Of a stretch of DNA of 64,000 nt, positions 20,249 through 29,720 are shown piece after piece. The notes beneath the pieces are model-generated. The model saw only the letters and a list, made by a program, of their open reading frames with translations. It did not search any database and was not told where the DNA came from. The stretch lies in assembly GCF_042427745.1 (NCBI RefSeq), contig NZ_JBHMFA010000004.1, one strand, 5' to 3'. Position numbers and translations under genes: made by a program. Position 1 is the stretch's first letter, and every line of letters starts with the position of its first letter. This DNA comes from Algibacter miyuki (GTDB lineage Bacteria > Bacteroidota > Bacteroidia > Flavobacteriales > Flavobacteriaceae).

Positions 20249-20289
20249 TTAAAAAAGCTCATACCAAACGTTGATATGAGCTTTTTTAA
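20249..20289 (-). terminator. terminator of the nucleoside transporter gene
   Basis: A 15-bp stem (20249-20263 with 20275-20289) with flanking A and T runs, 30 bases beyond the stop codon of the transporter at 20319. Confidence 0.88.
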
Positions 20290-20318
20290 ATATGTGTTTC
20301 TGCTTACGCAGGAATTGT

Positions 20319-21848
20319 TTATCCAATAATCATCCCAGCAATGGTAGCCGAAATTAAAGAAGCAATAGTACCACCAACAAGGGCTTTCATCCCAAATTTA
20401 GATAGTGTTTTGCGCTGTCCTGGTGCCAATGAACCAATACCTCCAATTTGTATTCCGATAGAAGCAAAATTAGCAAAACCACAAAGCATATATGTTGCCA
20501 TAATAATAGACTTCTCGTAGGTAAGGTGTGTAGCGTTGGCAATATTTTTTAATTCTCTTAATTGTATGTACCCAATAAATTCACTCGCGGCTAATTTAAT
20601 ACCCAAAAGTTGTCCCATAAGGGCCATATCTTCTTTAGCGACGCCTATTAACCACATAAGTGGGGCAAAGGCATAACCTAAAATAAGCTCAAGCGATAAG
20701 CTCTCGTACGATGTATTAGTGGCTATCCAGTTGTTTACCGATGTAATATCGCCAACCCAACCTAAAATCCCATTAAACATGGCAATAAAGGCAACAAATA
20801 CCAAGAGCATAGCACCGACATTTACAGCAAGCTTTAAACCTTCGGTAGTACCGTTAGCGATGGCATCTAAAAAGTTAGCACCAATTTTTTCCTGTGAAAC
20901 GTTGACGTCTGTATTAACCTCTTCGGTTTGTGGAAATAATATTTTTGAAATAACAATAGCACCAGGTGCAGCCATAACCGATGCGGCTAATAAATGCTTA
21001 GCGTAAAACAATCTTAATTCTGGATCGTCTCCGCCTAGAAAGCCAATGTATGCTGCTAATACGGCACCTGCAACGGTTGCCATACCTCCAATCATAACCA
21101 GTAGCATTTCCGATTTATTCATTTTTTCTAAATAGGCCTTAATCAAAAGCGGCGCTTCTGTTTGTCCTAAAAAGATGTTTCCGGCAACACTTAAACTTTC
21201 AGCTCCCGATATTTTTAAAGATTTTGAAAGTAGCCAAGCCATTACTTTTACCACACGTTGGATGATCCCTAAGTAAAATAAAACAGAGGTTAATGCGGAA
21301 AAGAATATAATGGTTGGGAGTACTTGAAAAGCGAAAATGAAACCGAAGGTATCCATATCTACCACTAAACCTTCGAATAAGAATTTACTTCCTGCACGTG
21401 TAAAATCTAATACGCTAACAAATAAGCCACCTATAAATTCAAAAATGGTTTTTATAAAATCAACCTTTAAAACACCTATAGCAATAAGAAGTTGAAATGC
21501 TAAACCGATGACAACAATTTTCCAATCGATGGCTCTGCGGTTGCTACTAAAAAGGAAGGCCACAAAAATTAAGGTAAGCATACCTAAAACGCCACGCCAT
21601 AAACTGATTATGGAGAATCCTTGACTTGGTACAATGCTTGCTGTCGCGGGTTTTGAAACTGTGGTTTCTGGTGTGTTTTGAAGTGTTACGCTGGTTGCGT
21701 TTACTGGAATAGAATCTGCCGCAGCATGTACAACTTGTGTGGTTGTTAGAGTGCTATCGGTAGCTATTGTTTCGTTGGCATCCTGTGCTTTTGCGATTGT
21801 TGTTAAAAACAAAAAAAAAGTAACAGTAATCAAAAACAACTTTTTCAT
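20319..21848 (-). CDS. concentrative nucleoside transporter (CNT/NupC family)
   Basis: Cation-coupled nucleoside uptake across the inner membrane. 509 residues, about 100 longer than E. coli NupC. The CNT core starts near residue 85: RGVLGMLTLIFVAFLFS, VLPTIIFFSALTSVLFYLG, the substrate motif GQTEAPLL (228-235), MATVAGAVLAAYIGFLGG, and a C-terminal domain ending in several helices. The extra N-terminus is a cleavable-looking signal peptide (1-21, KAQ) plus about 60 Thr/Ser-rich residues, presumably periplasmic. Close to thyA, so it may feed nucleoside salvage. It starts 17 bases after the DUF151 gene stop, so the pair may be cotranscribed. Confidence 0.9.
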   Translation of the reverse strand: MKKLFLITVTFFLFLTTIAKAQDANETIATDSTLTTTQVVHAAADSIPVNATSVTLQNTPETTVSKPATASIVPSQGFSIISLWRGVLGMLTLIFVAFLFSSNRRAIDWKIVVIGLAFQLLIAIGVLKVDFIKTIFEFIGGLFVSVLDFTRAGSKFLFEGLVVDMDTFGFIFAFQVLPTIIFFSALTSVLFYLGIIQRVVKVMAWLLSKSLKISGAESLSVAGNIFLGQTEAPLLIKAYLEKMNKSEMLLVMIGGMATVAGAVLAAYIGFLGGDDPELRLFYAKHLLAASVMAAPGAIVISKILFPQTEEVNTDVNVSQEKIGANFLDAIANGTTEGLKLAVNVGAMLLVFVAFIAMFNGILGWVGDITSVNNWIATNTSYESLSLELILGYAFAPLMWLIGVAKEDMALMGQLLGIKLAASEFIGYIQLRELKNIANATHLTYEKSIIMATYMLCGFANFASIGIQIGGIGSLAPGQRKTLSKFGMKALVGGTIASLISATIAGMIIG

Positions 21849-21864
21849 ATAATGGACTTAGGTG

Positions 21865-22488
21865 TTAATCTCTTTTCGAAATCTCGTCACGAATGTGTGC
21901 AGCCTTTTCGTAATCTTCGTCGGCAACGGCTTCTTCTAGTAATTTATGAAGTTCTTCGGTTGTTTTAGCTTTAAAACTTTCACGAGGTTCTTGAGTTTCC
22001 AATTCGTTCGCTACCAAATCATCCATCAAAATGCTATCTTCAGTATCGTCGTTTTCGTCTTCTTTTTTAGGATTCACTTTTAAGTAAATACCCGCTTTAT
22101 CAAGAATGTTTTTAAAGGTGAAAATAGGAGCTTGAAACCGGAGTGCTAAAGCAATAGCATCACTAGTTCTGGCATCAATAATTTCTTCAATTTTATCGCG
22201 TTCGCATATTAAACTAGAGTAAAAAACGCCATCAACAAGTTTATGAATAATGACTTGTTTAACGATAATATCGAAGCGGTCTGCGAAGTTTTTAAATAAA
22301 TCGTGAGTTAATGGTCGGGGTGGACTAATTTCCTTTTCCAACGCAATGGCTATAGATTGGGCTTCAAAAGCACCAATAACGATAGGGAGTTTGCGGTCGC
22401 CATCGACCTCATTCAAAATTAATGCATAGGCACCATTCTGGGTCTGACTATAGGAAATTCCCTTTATGTTTAATCTTACTAAACTCAT
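21865..22488 (-). CDS. DUF151 bifunctional nuclease-family protein with UVR motif
   Basis: 207 residues. The first 135 form a DUF151/BFN domain (LPIVIGAFEAQSIAIALE, RPLTHDLF, IDARTSDAIALALRF). An acidic linker follows, then a C-terminal UvrB/UvrC interaction motif (LHKLLEEAVADEDYEKAAHIRDEI, about 180-203). Some family members have nuclease activity in vitro, and the physiological role is open. The UVR motif suggests docking to a partner protein. It is upstream of the nucleoside transporter on the same strand. Confidence 0.88.
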   Translation of the reverse strand: MSLVRLNIKGISYSQTQNGAYALILNEVDGDRKLPIVIGAFEAQSIAIALEKEISPPRPLTHDLFKNFADRFDIIVKQVIIHKLVDGVFYSSLICERDKIEEIIDARTSDAIALALRFQAPIFTFKNILDKAGIYLKVNPKKEDENDDTEDSILMDDLVANELETQEPRESFKAKTTEELHKLLEEAVADEDYEKAAHIRDEISKRD

Positions 22489-22599
22489 AATTAATAAAAA
22501 CGCAAAGAACTGTTTAAATTAGGACTTTACCAACTGCAAGATGGAGAAATTCTAATTTAATCAGTTCTGAACAATATTACAATTTAAAAAAAATATATG

Positions 22600-23559
22600 T
22601 TATTGTTGGGCTTTAAAAGCTTTTAATTTTTCGATGAGTTCGGGAACTACCGTAAAAGCATCGCCAACGACACCGTAATCTGCGGCTTTAAAAAACGGAG
22701 CTTCGGGGTCGGTATTGATTACTACTTTTACTTTTGATGCATTAATTCCTGCTAAATGCTGAATGGCTCCAGAGATACCAATAGCAATATATAAGTTAGA
22801 TGCTACAGGTTTTCCAGTTTGCCCAACGTGTTCGCCATGTGGTCTCCATCCTAAATCGGACACTGGTTTAGAACAAGCTGTGGCTGCACCTAGAACATCG
22901 GCTAATTCTTCAATCATGCCCCAGTTTTCTGGTCCTTTTAATCCACGACCACCAGAGACTACTATTTCAGCATCGGCGATAGTTACTTTATCTGTGGCCT
23001 TATCTACAGATTCTACTTTTACAGCAAATTCAGGAATGCTTGGCGAGAAATCTTCCGCGGAAGCGTTACCACTAGCTTCAACTAAACCGAAAGAATTATT
23101 AGACACGCCAACAATTTTAATTTCGGTATTAATTTGAATGTTCTCGAATGCTTTGTTTGTAAACGCAGGACGTTTTACTGTAAATGGGCTTGTGTTTGAT
23201 GGCGCTGCAATAACATTTGAAGCGTATCCAGCATTTAAACCAACGGCTAAAAGGGGAGCTAAATATTTGCTATCGGCACTAGAACTTACTATAATGACTT
23301 TGGCGCTTTCGTTTTCTGCTGCTTGTTTAATGATACTAGCATAAGCGTTGGCGTTAAATTTATCTAATTGTGCATTATTTACGTTTAACACTTTGTCGAC
23401 ACCATAGTTACCTAAAGTAGTGCTGTCTGGTGCGTTAATAGCAACGGCGGTTACGGTTGTTCCTAATTGATTGGCAACGGCTTTGGCGTAAGAAGCCACC
23501 TCTAAAGCTGTTTTTTTAAAGTGCCCTTGTTCTGATTCTGTATATACTAAAACTGACAT
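22600..23559 (-). CDS. etfA: electron transfer flavoprotein, alpha subunit
   Basis: FAD-binding subunit of ETF, which carries electrons from acyl-CoA and amino-acid dehydrogenases toward the quinone pool. 319 residues. The N-terminal alpha/beta domain is weakly conserved. The C-terminal FAD domain shows GGRGLKGPENW, SKPVSDLGWRPHGEHVGQTG, LYIAIGISGAIQHLAGI and INTDPEAPFFKAADYG. It is transcribed after etfB with a 100-base spacer, in one unit. Confidence 0.96.
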   Translation of the reverse strand: MSVLVYTESEQGHFKKTALEVASYAKAVANQLGTTVTAVAINAPDSTTLGNYGVDKVLNVNNAQLDKFNANAYASIIKQAAENESAKVIIVSSSADSKYLAPLLAVGLNAGYASNVIAAPSNTSPFTVKRPAFTNKAFENIQINTEIKIVGVSNNSFGLVEASGNASAEDFSPSIPEFAVKVESVDKATDKVTIADAEIVVSGGRGLKGPENWGMIEELADVLGAATACSKPVSDLGWRPHGEHVGQTGKPVASNLYIAIGISGAIQHLAGINASKVKVVINTDPEAPFFKAADYGVVGDAFTVVPELIEKLKAFKAQQ

Positions 23560-23659
23560 AATATATTTTTTATTTTTTCATTCCCACGACCGTGGAAACT
23601 TCATTAATGTTTTTTGTAAACTTGAAAAGATTCTGAAAATACATCCAGAGTCATTTTAT

Positions 23660-24406
23660 TTAAATCACTTTAGCTTCGTTGTGAAGTAAATTCACTAATT
23701 CGTCTAAATTGTCTGGAGACACTAGTGTAACCGCACCTTTTGGAGCTGGTTTTTCAAATGAAACTGATGTGGTTTCTGCCGAAGCATCGATAGGTTCTGC
23801 AATGGTTAATGGTTTTTTACGAGCCATCATAATACCACGCATGTTTGGGATACGTAAATCACTTTCTTCTACTAAACCTTTTTGTCCGCCAACAACTAAA
23901 GGTAATGTTGTAGATACGGTTTCTTTACCACCATCAATTTCTCTTATCGCTGTGGCTGTTGTGCCTTCAATTTCTAGACCAATACAGCTGTTTACAAAAT
24001 TAGCGTTGGTTAAACCAGCGATCATACCTGGTACCATGCCACCGTTGTAATCTATAGATTCACGACCGGCAATTACTAAATCGTAACCACCATCATTAAT
24101 AATATGGGCAAGTTGTTTGGCTACCGAAAAAGCATCGGTAGCTACCGTATTTACACGTATAGCAGCATCTGCGCCAATAGCTAGCGCTTTACGTAATGTA
24201 GGTTCTGTTTCTGGGCCACCAACATTAATAACATCTACTGTTGCACCTTGTTTTTCCTTAAACCACATGGCACGGGTTAGGCCAAATTCATCATAAGGAT
24301 TTATTACAAACTGAACGCCATTTGGGTCAAATTTGCTATTGTCTTCTGTGAAATTAATTTTCGAGGTGGTGTCTGGAACGTGACTTATACACACTAATAT
24401 TTTCAT
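23660..24406 (-). CDS. etfB: electron transfer flavoprotein, beta subunit
   Basis: AMP-binding partner of EtfA. 248 residues, normal length. Visible: MKILVCISHVPDT at the start, NPYDEFGLTRA (substrate-dehydrogenase contact side), GGPETEPTLRKALAIGAD, ESIDYNGGMVPGMIAG and the C-terminal RIPNMRGIMMARKKPL recognition-loop segment. It is first in the etfBA unit and preceded by a palindrome overlapping its -7 element, so the operon is probably repressor-controlled. Confidence 0.96.
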   Translation of the reverse strand: MKILVCISHVPDTTSKINFTEDNSKFDPNGVQFVINPYDEFGLTRAMWFKEKQGATVDVINVGGPETEPTLRKALAIGADAAIRVNTVATDAFSVAKQLAHIINDGGYDLVIAGRESIDYNGGMVPGMIAGLTNANFVNSCIGLEIEGTTATAIREIDGGKETVSTTLPLVVGGQKGLVEESDLRIPNMRGIMMARKKPLTIAEPIDASAETTSVSFEKPAPKGAVTLVSPDNLDELVNLLHNEAKVI

Positions 24407-24464
24407 AATAAGTTCTATTTAGTAAGTAATGTTTTTTGAGATTACGAAGTTAATTATTTTATTT

Positions 24465-24490
24465 CAAATATTACTATGCACGCATAGTAA
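24465..24490 (-). promoter_or_regulatory. etfBA promoter with overlapping 20-bp palindromic operator
   Basis: 24471-24490 is a perfect inverted repeat: TTACTATGC, 2 bases, GCATAGTAA. Minus-strand AATATTTG at 24465-24472, one base off TAnnTTTG, overlaps its edge, about 60 bases before the etfB ATG. The palindrome therefore sits between -33 and -7, a classic repressor position. Half-site and length suit a MarR or TetR-type dimer, which is inference. The rest of the 308-base gap 24407-24714 shows only a weak -7-like TAATTTAG before pdhB. Confidence 0.6.
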
Positions 24491-24714
24491 ATTATAATGA
24501 ATTTGTGAAAAAACGGCTCGATTTTAGGTTTTTTTGAAGAAAAGCAGCTACAAGCTCATTCAGAATAGTTAATTTAACAGCGAAAAGCTTGTAGTTTATT
24601 GAAATTTAAGGCTGGTTTTGTGCTAGTTTTAAATTTAGGATAATCAAAGTATAAAAAACAATATTTTTCTCGTAGAAAATTTTTAATTTAGCAACTTGAT
24701 TTAAAATAGATAGA

Positions 24715-25692
24715 ATGAAGACAATTCAATTTAGAGAAGCCATTTGTGAAGCCATGAGTGAAGAAATGCGTCGTGATGAGAGCATTTACTTAATGGGCGA
24801 AGAAGTAGCAGAATATAATGGTGCTTATAAAGCATCGAAAGGCATGTTAGACGAGTTTGGTGCAAAACGTGTTATAGATACACCTATTGCAGAGCTTGGT
24901 TTTGCAGGTATCGCTATTGGTTCTACAATGACGGGTAACCGCCCTATTGTAGAGTATATGACTTTTAACTTCTCTTTGGTTGGAATTGACCAAATTATAA
25001 ATAACGCAGCAAAAATTAGACAAATGTCTGGTGGGCAATTTAAATGCCCAATAGTTTTTCGTGGTCCAACAGGATCGGCAGGACAATTAGGAGCTACACA
25101 CTCACAAGCTTTTGAAAACTGGTTTGCTAACACGCCAGGTTTAAAAGTAATTGTACCATCTAATCCATATGATGCAAAAGGACTTTTAAAAGCAGCCATT
25201 CGTGATGACGATCCCGTTATTTTTATGGAAAGTGAGCAAATGTATGGTGATAAAGGTGAAGTGCCAGAAGGTGAATATATTGTGCCTATTGGTGTTGCTG
25301 ATATTAAACGAGAAGGTACTGATGTAACTATCGTGTCTTTCGGAAAAATCATTAAAGAAGCTTACAAAGCAGCAGACGAATTAGAGAAAGAAGGTATTTC
25401 TTGTGAAATTATAGATTTACGTACCGTACGTCCTTTAGATAGAAAAGCGATTGTAGAGTCGGTTAAGAAAACCAACCGCTTAGTTATTTTAGAAGAAGCA
25501 TGGCCGTTTGGAAATGTTGCTACTGAAATTACTTATTTAGTGCAAAGTGAAGCTTTCGATTATTTAGATGCACCTATAATAAAAATTAATACTGCAGATA
25601 CACCTGCGCCATATTCTCCAGTTTTATTAGAAGAGTGGTTACCTAATAAAGATGAGGTTGTCAAGGCTGTAAAAAAGGTATTGTACAAATAA
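24715..25692 (+). CDS. pdhB: pyruvate dehydrogenase E1 component, beta subunit
   Basis: Thiamine-diphosphate transketolase-fold subunit of the pyruvate dehydrogenase complex, pairing with a separate alpha subunit not in this window. 325 residues. Visible: FREAICEAMSEEMRRD at the start, MGEEVAEYNGAYK with the ThDP-activating glutamate, RVIDTPIAELGFAGIAIG, RGPTGSAGQLGATHSQ, IDLRTVRPLD and EEAWPFGNVATEI. An alternative is the branched-chain 2-oxoacid E1 beta subunit, but the YNGAYK and GPTGSAGQLGA signatures favour PDH. It is alone in its transcript, with a terminator following. Confidence 0.93.
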   Translation: MKTIQFREAICEAMSEEMRRDESIYLMGEEVAEYNGAYKASKGMLDEFGAKRVIDTPIAELGFAGIAIGSTMTGNRPIVEYMTFNFSLVGIDQIINNAAKIRQMSGGQFKCPIVFRGPTGSAGQLGATHSQAFENWFANTPGLKVIVPSNPYDAKGLLKAAIRDDDPVIFMESEQMYGDKGEVPEGEYIVPIGVADIKREGTDVTIVSFGKIIKEAYKAADELEKEGISCEIIDLRTVRPLDRKAIVESVKKTNRLVILEEAWPFGNVATEITYLVQSEAFDYLDAPIIKINTADTPAPYSPVLLEEWLPNKDEVVKAVKKVLYK

Positions 25693-25716
25693 AATAATAT
25701 ATTTTACGTTATAAAG

Positions 25717-25749
25717 ACTTCATTAACATTATTGTTGATGAAGTTTTTT
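25717..25749 (+). terminator. pdhB terminator
   Basis: A 12-bp stem with one G-U pair (25717-25728 with 25733-25744), 4-base loop and T6, 24 bases after the stop codon. Confidence 0.85.
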
Positions 25750-25827
25750 CGTATTATAAAATAAAGTTGTTGCTTAGAAATGAATGCCTATAAAAAGCGA
25801 CAACCTTAGTCTATAAAAAATAAATTC

Positions 25828-28341
25828 ATGCCCCAATTTAAATTAAAAATCATAATAGCCCTTTTCTTTTTAGGCATAGTTTCGGCTGTGGCCCAAACCA
25901 AAGTTAGTGGTTATGTGTTGGATGAGGACAAGCAGCCTGTATCCTTCGCAAACGTTTTGTTTAAAGGTTCTACACAAGGTACCATTACAGATGAAAACGG
26001 AAAATTTTATCTAGAGTCTGGCGAAACGTGGAGTACTTTAGTGGTCTCTTTCTTAGGTTATGAAACCTTAACGATTCCTTTGGGAAAAAAGGTGAATTAC
26101 GAATTAAACTTCGTTTTAAAAGAGGAAGCATCTACTTTAGGCCAAGTGCTTATTGTTACTGGTAAGCAATCTAAAAAAGATAATCCGGCTATTGATATTC
26201 TTCGCAAAATATGGGAGAATAAAAGAAGTAATGGTTTAAAACAATTCAAACAATACAAATACGATAAATACGAAAAGGTAGAATTCGATTTAAATACCAT
26301 TGATAGTTCGCTTATAAAAAGCAAGCTGTTTCGTGGTATGGAGTTCGTGTTCGATGAGGTAGATACGTCCAATGTAACCGGTAAAACTTATTTACCCATG
26401 TTTATTAATGAGGCCGTTTCTACGGTGTATGGTGATAATGAATTTCAGAAGGTAAAAGAAGATTTAAAAGGAAATAAAAACTCTGGTTTTAGCGATAATC
26501 AAATTATTATTGATTTTGTGGACGATTTGTATACCGATTTTAGTGTGTATGATAATTACCTTAAATTTTTCGATAAAAGTTTTGTGAGTCCCATTTCTAA
26601 AACAGGAATTAATACTTATAATTATGTTTTATCAGACAGTGCTTTTATTGATAATAAATGGTGTTACAACATTATTTATTACCCGCGTCGAAAAAATGAA
26701 TTAACCTTTAAAGGTGATTTTTGGGTAGCCGATAGTACGTATGCTATCAAAGAAATTAACATGCAAGCTTCAAAAAGTGCTAATATAAACTGGGTAAAAG
26801 ATATTTATATTGAGCAAGAATTTGATGTGCTTAACGACTCGGTGTTTTTAGTAAAACGCGATTATATGATGAGTGATTTCTCTTTTAGTAAAAAAGAAAA
26901 AGCACGTGGTGTGTATGGTAAGCGTACTACATTGTATAATAATTATGTTTTCGATGTTGAAAAGGATAAGAAATTCTACGACGTTGAGGTTTATAATTAT
27001 GATAAGGATGTTTATGATCGGGATGATGCCTTTTGGGCAGAAAATCGATTGGAATCCTTAAATAAAGATGAACAAGGCGTTTATAAAATGCTAGACACCT
27101 TAAAAACCGTGAAAAAGTTTAAACGACTTTATAATTTAGGAAGTATTTTAACTTCTGGTTATATTGAGTTCAACTCATTACCGTTAGATTATGGTCCAAT
27201 TTTCTCATCATTTGGTTTTAATGAAGTTGAAGGTTTACGCTTACGTGCCGGAGGAAGAACCTATTTTGGTAAAAATGATATTTGGAGATTAGAAGGTTAT
27301 GCAGCTTACGGTTTTAAAGATGATAAAGTGAAATATGGCATTTCTGGAAAATGGTTAGTTGATAAAAAGAGTCGATTAATTATTTCTGGTGGAAATAGAC
27401 GAGATGTTGAGCAAATCGGAGCAAGCTTAACCACAAGTACTGATGTTTTAGGGCGAAGTTTAGCATCGTCTTCCGTAGTCGGAACGAGTACGAATGATAA
27501 GTTAACTTCTATTAATTTATCTAGTTTAGCTGTAGAAGCAGAACCTTGGCGTAACGTTATTGTAAGGTTAGACGGAAACTACCGAACTTTAGAATCGGCA
27601 TCACCAACCTTTAGTTTAGATTATAATACACCAACAGGAATACAGTCGGAAATTCAACAGTTTGAATCGGCATTGTCTGTCTCTTATTTTCCAAAACGAA
27701 AAATGACAGGGTTTGGTGTAGAACGTTCGGTTGCTAACGATAATTTTGCAACACTATTTGCTCAAATTACTCGAGGCGATAAAGCGATATTTGATGGGGA
27801 TTTTAACTATACAAAACTCCAGTTTTCGTACATTCAGCCATGGCAAGTCGGTGGTATTGGTCGATTAACCACAACAGTTGAAGCTGGTAAAACCTTTGGC
27901 GAAGTGCCGTTAGGTTTATTAAGTGTTATTCCGGGAAATCAATCTTATTTTTCTATTTATAATACGTTTTCTCAACTTGATTTTTACGAGTTTGTTTCCG
28001 ATACGTATACTTCGGTGCATTTCGAGCATAATTTTAACGGACGTTTATTTTCTAGGATTCCGTTTTTAAGAAAATTGAATTGGAGGGAAATAGTAAGTTT
28101 CCGTGGGGTTTGGGGAGAAATATCAGATGAGAATATAGCCTTAAATACAACGGGTTTACCGAATAGTATTCCGTTAGTAGCACCCTCAACGAAACCTTAT
28201 TACGAGTATAGTGTTGGTGTTGGTAATATTTTTAAAGTATTTAGATTAGACTTTAATTTTAGAGGAAATTATTTAAATGAAGTAAATTATCCGAACGCTA
28301 GAAAATTTGGAATTACCGGGAGTTTCGGGTTTAATTTCTAA
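25828..28341 (+). CDS. DUF5686 outer-membrane protein with carboxypeptidase-like domain
   Basis: 837 residues. Signal peptide at about 1-22 (ends AVAQ), then a CarboxypepD_reg-like beta domain (VSGYVLDEDKQPVSFANVLF to about residue 105), then the long DUF5686 region that ends in a predicted beta-barrel with alternating hydrophobic strands and terminal phenylalanine (GSFGFNF). The N-terminal layout resembles TonB-dependent receptors, but no plug domain or TonB box is seen. The function of DUF5686 is unknown to me. It is monocistronic by position, between the pdhB terminator and a strong convergent terminator. Confidence 0.85.
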   Translation: MPQFKLKIIIALFFLGIVSAVAQTKVSGYVLDEDKQPVSFANVLFKGSTQGTITDENGKFYLESGETWSTLVVSFLGYETLTIPLGKKVNYELNFVLKEEASTLGQVLIVTGKQSKKDNPAIDILRKIWENKRSNGLKQFKQYKYDKYEKVEFDLNTIDSSLIKSKLFRGMEFVFDEVDTSNVTGKTYLPMFINEAVSTVYGDNEFQKVKEDLKGNKNSGFSDNQIIIDFVDDLYTDFSVYDNYLKFFDKSFVSPISKTGINTYNYVLSDSAFIDNKWCYNIIYYPRRKNELTFKGDFWVADSTYAIKEINMQASKSANINWVKDIYIEQEFDVLNDSVFLVKRDYMMSDFSFSKKEKARGVYGKRTTLYNNYVFDVEKDKKFYDVEVYNYDKDVYDRDDAFWAENRLESLNKDEQGVYKMLDTLKTVKKFKRLYNLGSILTSGYIEFNSLPLDYGPIFSSFGFNEVEGLRLRAGGRTYFGKNDIWRLEGYAAYGFKDDKVKYGISGKWLVDKKSRLIISGGNRRDVEQIGASLTTSTDVLGRSLASSSVVGTSTNDKLTSINLSSLAVEAEPWRNVIVRLDGNYRTLESASPTFSLDYNTPTGIQSEIQQFESALSVSYFPKRKMTGFGVERSVANDNFATLFAQITRGDKAIFDGDFNYTKLQFSYIQPWQVGGIGRLTTTVEAGKTFGEVPLGLLSVIPGNQSYFSIYNTFSQLDFYEFVSDTYTSVHFEHNFNGRLFSRIPFLRKLNWREIVSFRGVWGEISDENIALNTTGLPNSIPLVAPSTKPYYEYSVGVGNIFKVFRLDFNFRGNYLNEVNYPNARKFGITGSFGFNF

Positions 28342-28368
28342 AGTTTTATACCGATAAATATGGATATA

Positions 28369-28406
28369 AAAAAAGAAGGTGTTTCCGCGGAAGCACCTTC
28401 TTTTTT
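28369..28406. terminator. bidirectional terminator between the DUF5686 gene and the barrel gene
   Basis: A 13-bp outer stem (28369-28381 with 28394-28406) enclosing a GC-rich inner hairpin, with A and T runs outside. It serves the convergent genes on both sides. Confidence 0.9.
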
Positions 28407-28469
28407 GTTTTTATACTGATACATATTTACTAACCATTTCGTTTAAGTAAAATGGATATCAAATAAGGT

Positions 28470-29720
28470 TTAGTTTATTTTTCGTTTCTGAAACCACAGC
28501 CCTTCCAAACTTAAATTTATAGAAAATAAATGATAGTTTTCTTTTATCAGTCCGTTAGAGATAGTGCCTTTAGAACCGTAAGAATAACTAAAGTTAATCA
28601 TAGAACTACGGTCGCTTTTCAGCGGAATTCCCAAGCCAATGTTTAAGGCTGAGTTACTAATTCGCGTATCATCAATTTCAATGTTTCCGTTGTCATAATT
28701 AAAACCAGCTCGATATTGTAAGCGGTTAAAGAATTTCAATTGATTTTTAGTACTTTTAAATTGCAATCCAGCCCCAAAGAAATCCTGATCTACAAAAGTT
28801 CCTATTTGGTCGGATTGATTAGTATCATTCCAATAACTTTTTTTGAAATCGAAACTGAATACAAAAGCGTCGTTTAATTTTGTTTGCAACCCAAAGCCTA
28901 GTTCTAAAGGTAGTTTGAAATCATCAATACTAGAATCACTTTCTATGGTTTCAATAGTTGCTTCGCTTGTAATGGTTGTGGTACTTATTTTATCGCCACT
29001 AAGGCTGGTTGGTAAGTTTACAACGCCCCCAATCGCTATTTTTTCTGTAATGTCGTATTGAAATCCAGCTCCTAATCTAAATCCGGAGTAAGCGCTATCG
29101 TCATCAATTAAAATAGTGCTAATGCTGTTTGTGAGCACGTAATTGGTTTCTGTTTCTGTAATTTTACCGAAAAGCGCAGAGGCTGTTAAACCCAGTCTGA
29201 AGTTTTTGGTTAAACCATAACCGTAGTTTAGTTTTAAGTCGTTAATACCGCCTTCGCCATCAATGCTAGTGCTAAAAATATCGGTACTTCCTTCAATGTA
29301 ACTTTCGATACCCGAAATGGTATAACCCACACTGGTTAACGGAACCAATGTTGCCGAAAAAGCCGATCTCGCATTAATAGGAAAAGCAATACCAATATTA
29401 GAAAAGTTAGCGATTATATTCGAGTTTGAACCACTACCTTCCGCCATGGTATTGGTTTCTGCCTTAAAACCAAAATCGTATAAAAAAGAGTTTTTATACA
29501 TGGCTCCAAAGGAAGCCGGATTGGAATTGTTTATAAAGGTTGTCGATGGCATAGCAATGCCTGATTTTCCTAAGGAATTTGTTATTCCTGTGCCAATGTC
29601 GTTTGATACACCTAGCCCATATAAGGAATACGGCGAGCTCGATAAAGAATTGGATTGCGCTATAGATTTACTAGAAATAAACAGTAAAACGGTATAAAAT
29701 ATTAGGGATTTAATCTTCAT
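28470..29720 (-). CDS. outer-membrane beta-barrel protein, OmpP1/FadL-like
   Basis: 416 residues from MKIKSLIFYTVLLF; a frame three residues longer exists. Signal peptide ends at about SIAQS. The mature part starts SSSPYSLYGLGVSNDIG and contains NPASFGAM, a conserved early segment of FadL/OmpP1-like porins, then many alternating strands. It probably lets hydrophobic or unknown small molecules cross the outer membrane. The start lies inside the end of the DUF4270 gene, so the two are coupled. The pair recurs in Flavobacteriaceae from memory. Confidence 0.75.
   Translation of the reverse strand: MKIKSLIFYTVLLFISSKSIAQSNSLSSSPYSLYGLGVSNDIGTGITNSLGKSGIAMPSTTFINNSNPASFGAMYKNSFLYDFGFKAETNTMAEGSGSNSNIIANFSNIGIAFPINARSAFSATLVPLTSVGYTISGIESYIEGSTDIFSTSIDGEGGINDLKLNYGYGLTKNFRLGLTASALFGKITETETNYVLTNSISTILIDDDSAYSGFRLGAGFQYDITEKIAIGGVVNLPTSLSGDKISTTTITSEATIETIESDSSIDDFKLPLELGFGLQTKLNDAFVFSFDFKKSYWNDTNQSDQIGTFVDQDFFGAGLQFKSTKNQLKFFNRLQYRAGFNYDNGNIEIDDTRISNSALNIGLGIPLKSDRSSMINFSYSYGSKGTISNGLIKENYHLFSINLSLEGLWFQKRKIN

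Noticed and set aside
23050..23066. TCTTCCGCGGAAG palindrome within etfA
   Set aside because: It is inside coding sequence and the similar motif at 28384-28392 is part of a terminator; no evidence of a regulatory site.
24825..25352. 175-codon minus-strand frame inside pdhB
   Set aside because: It is fully antisense to a strongly conserved enzyme gene and its product shows no recognisable pattern.
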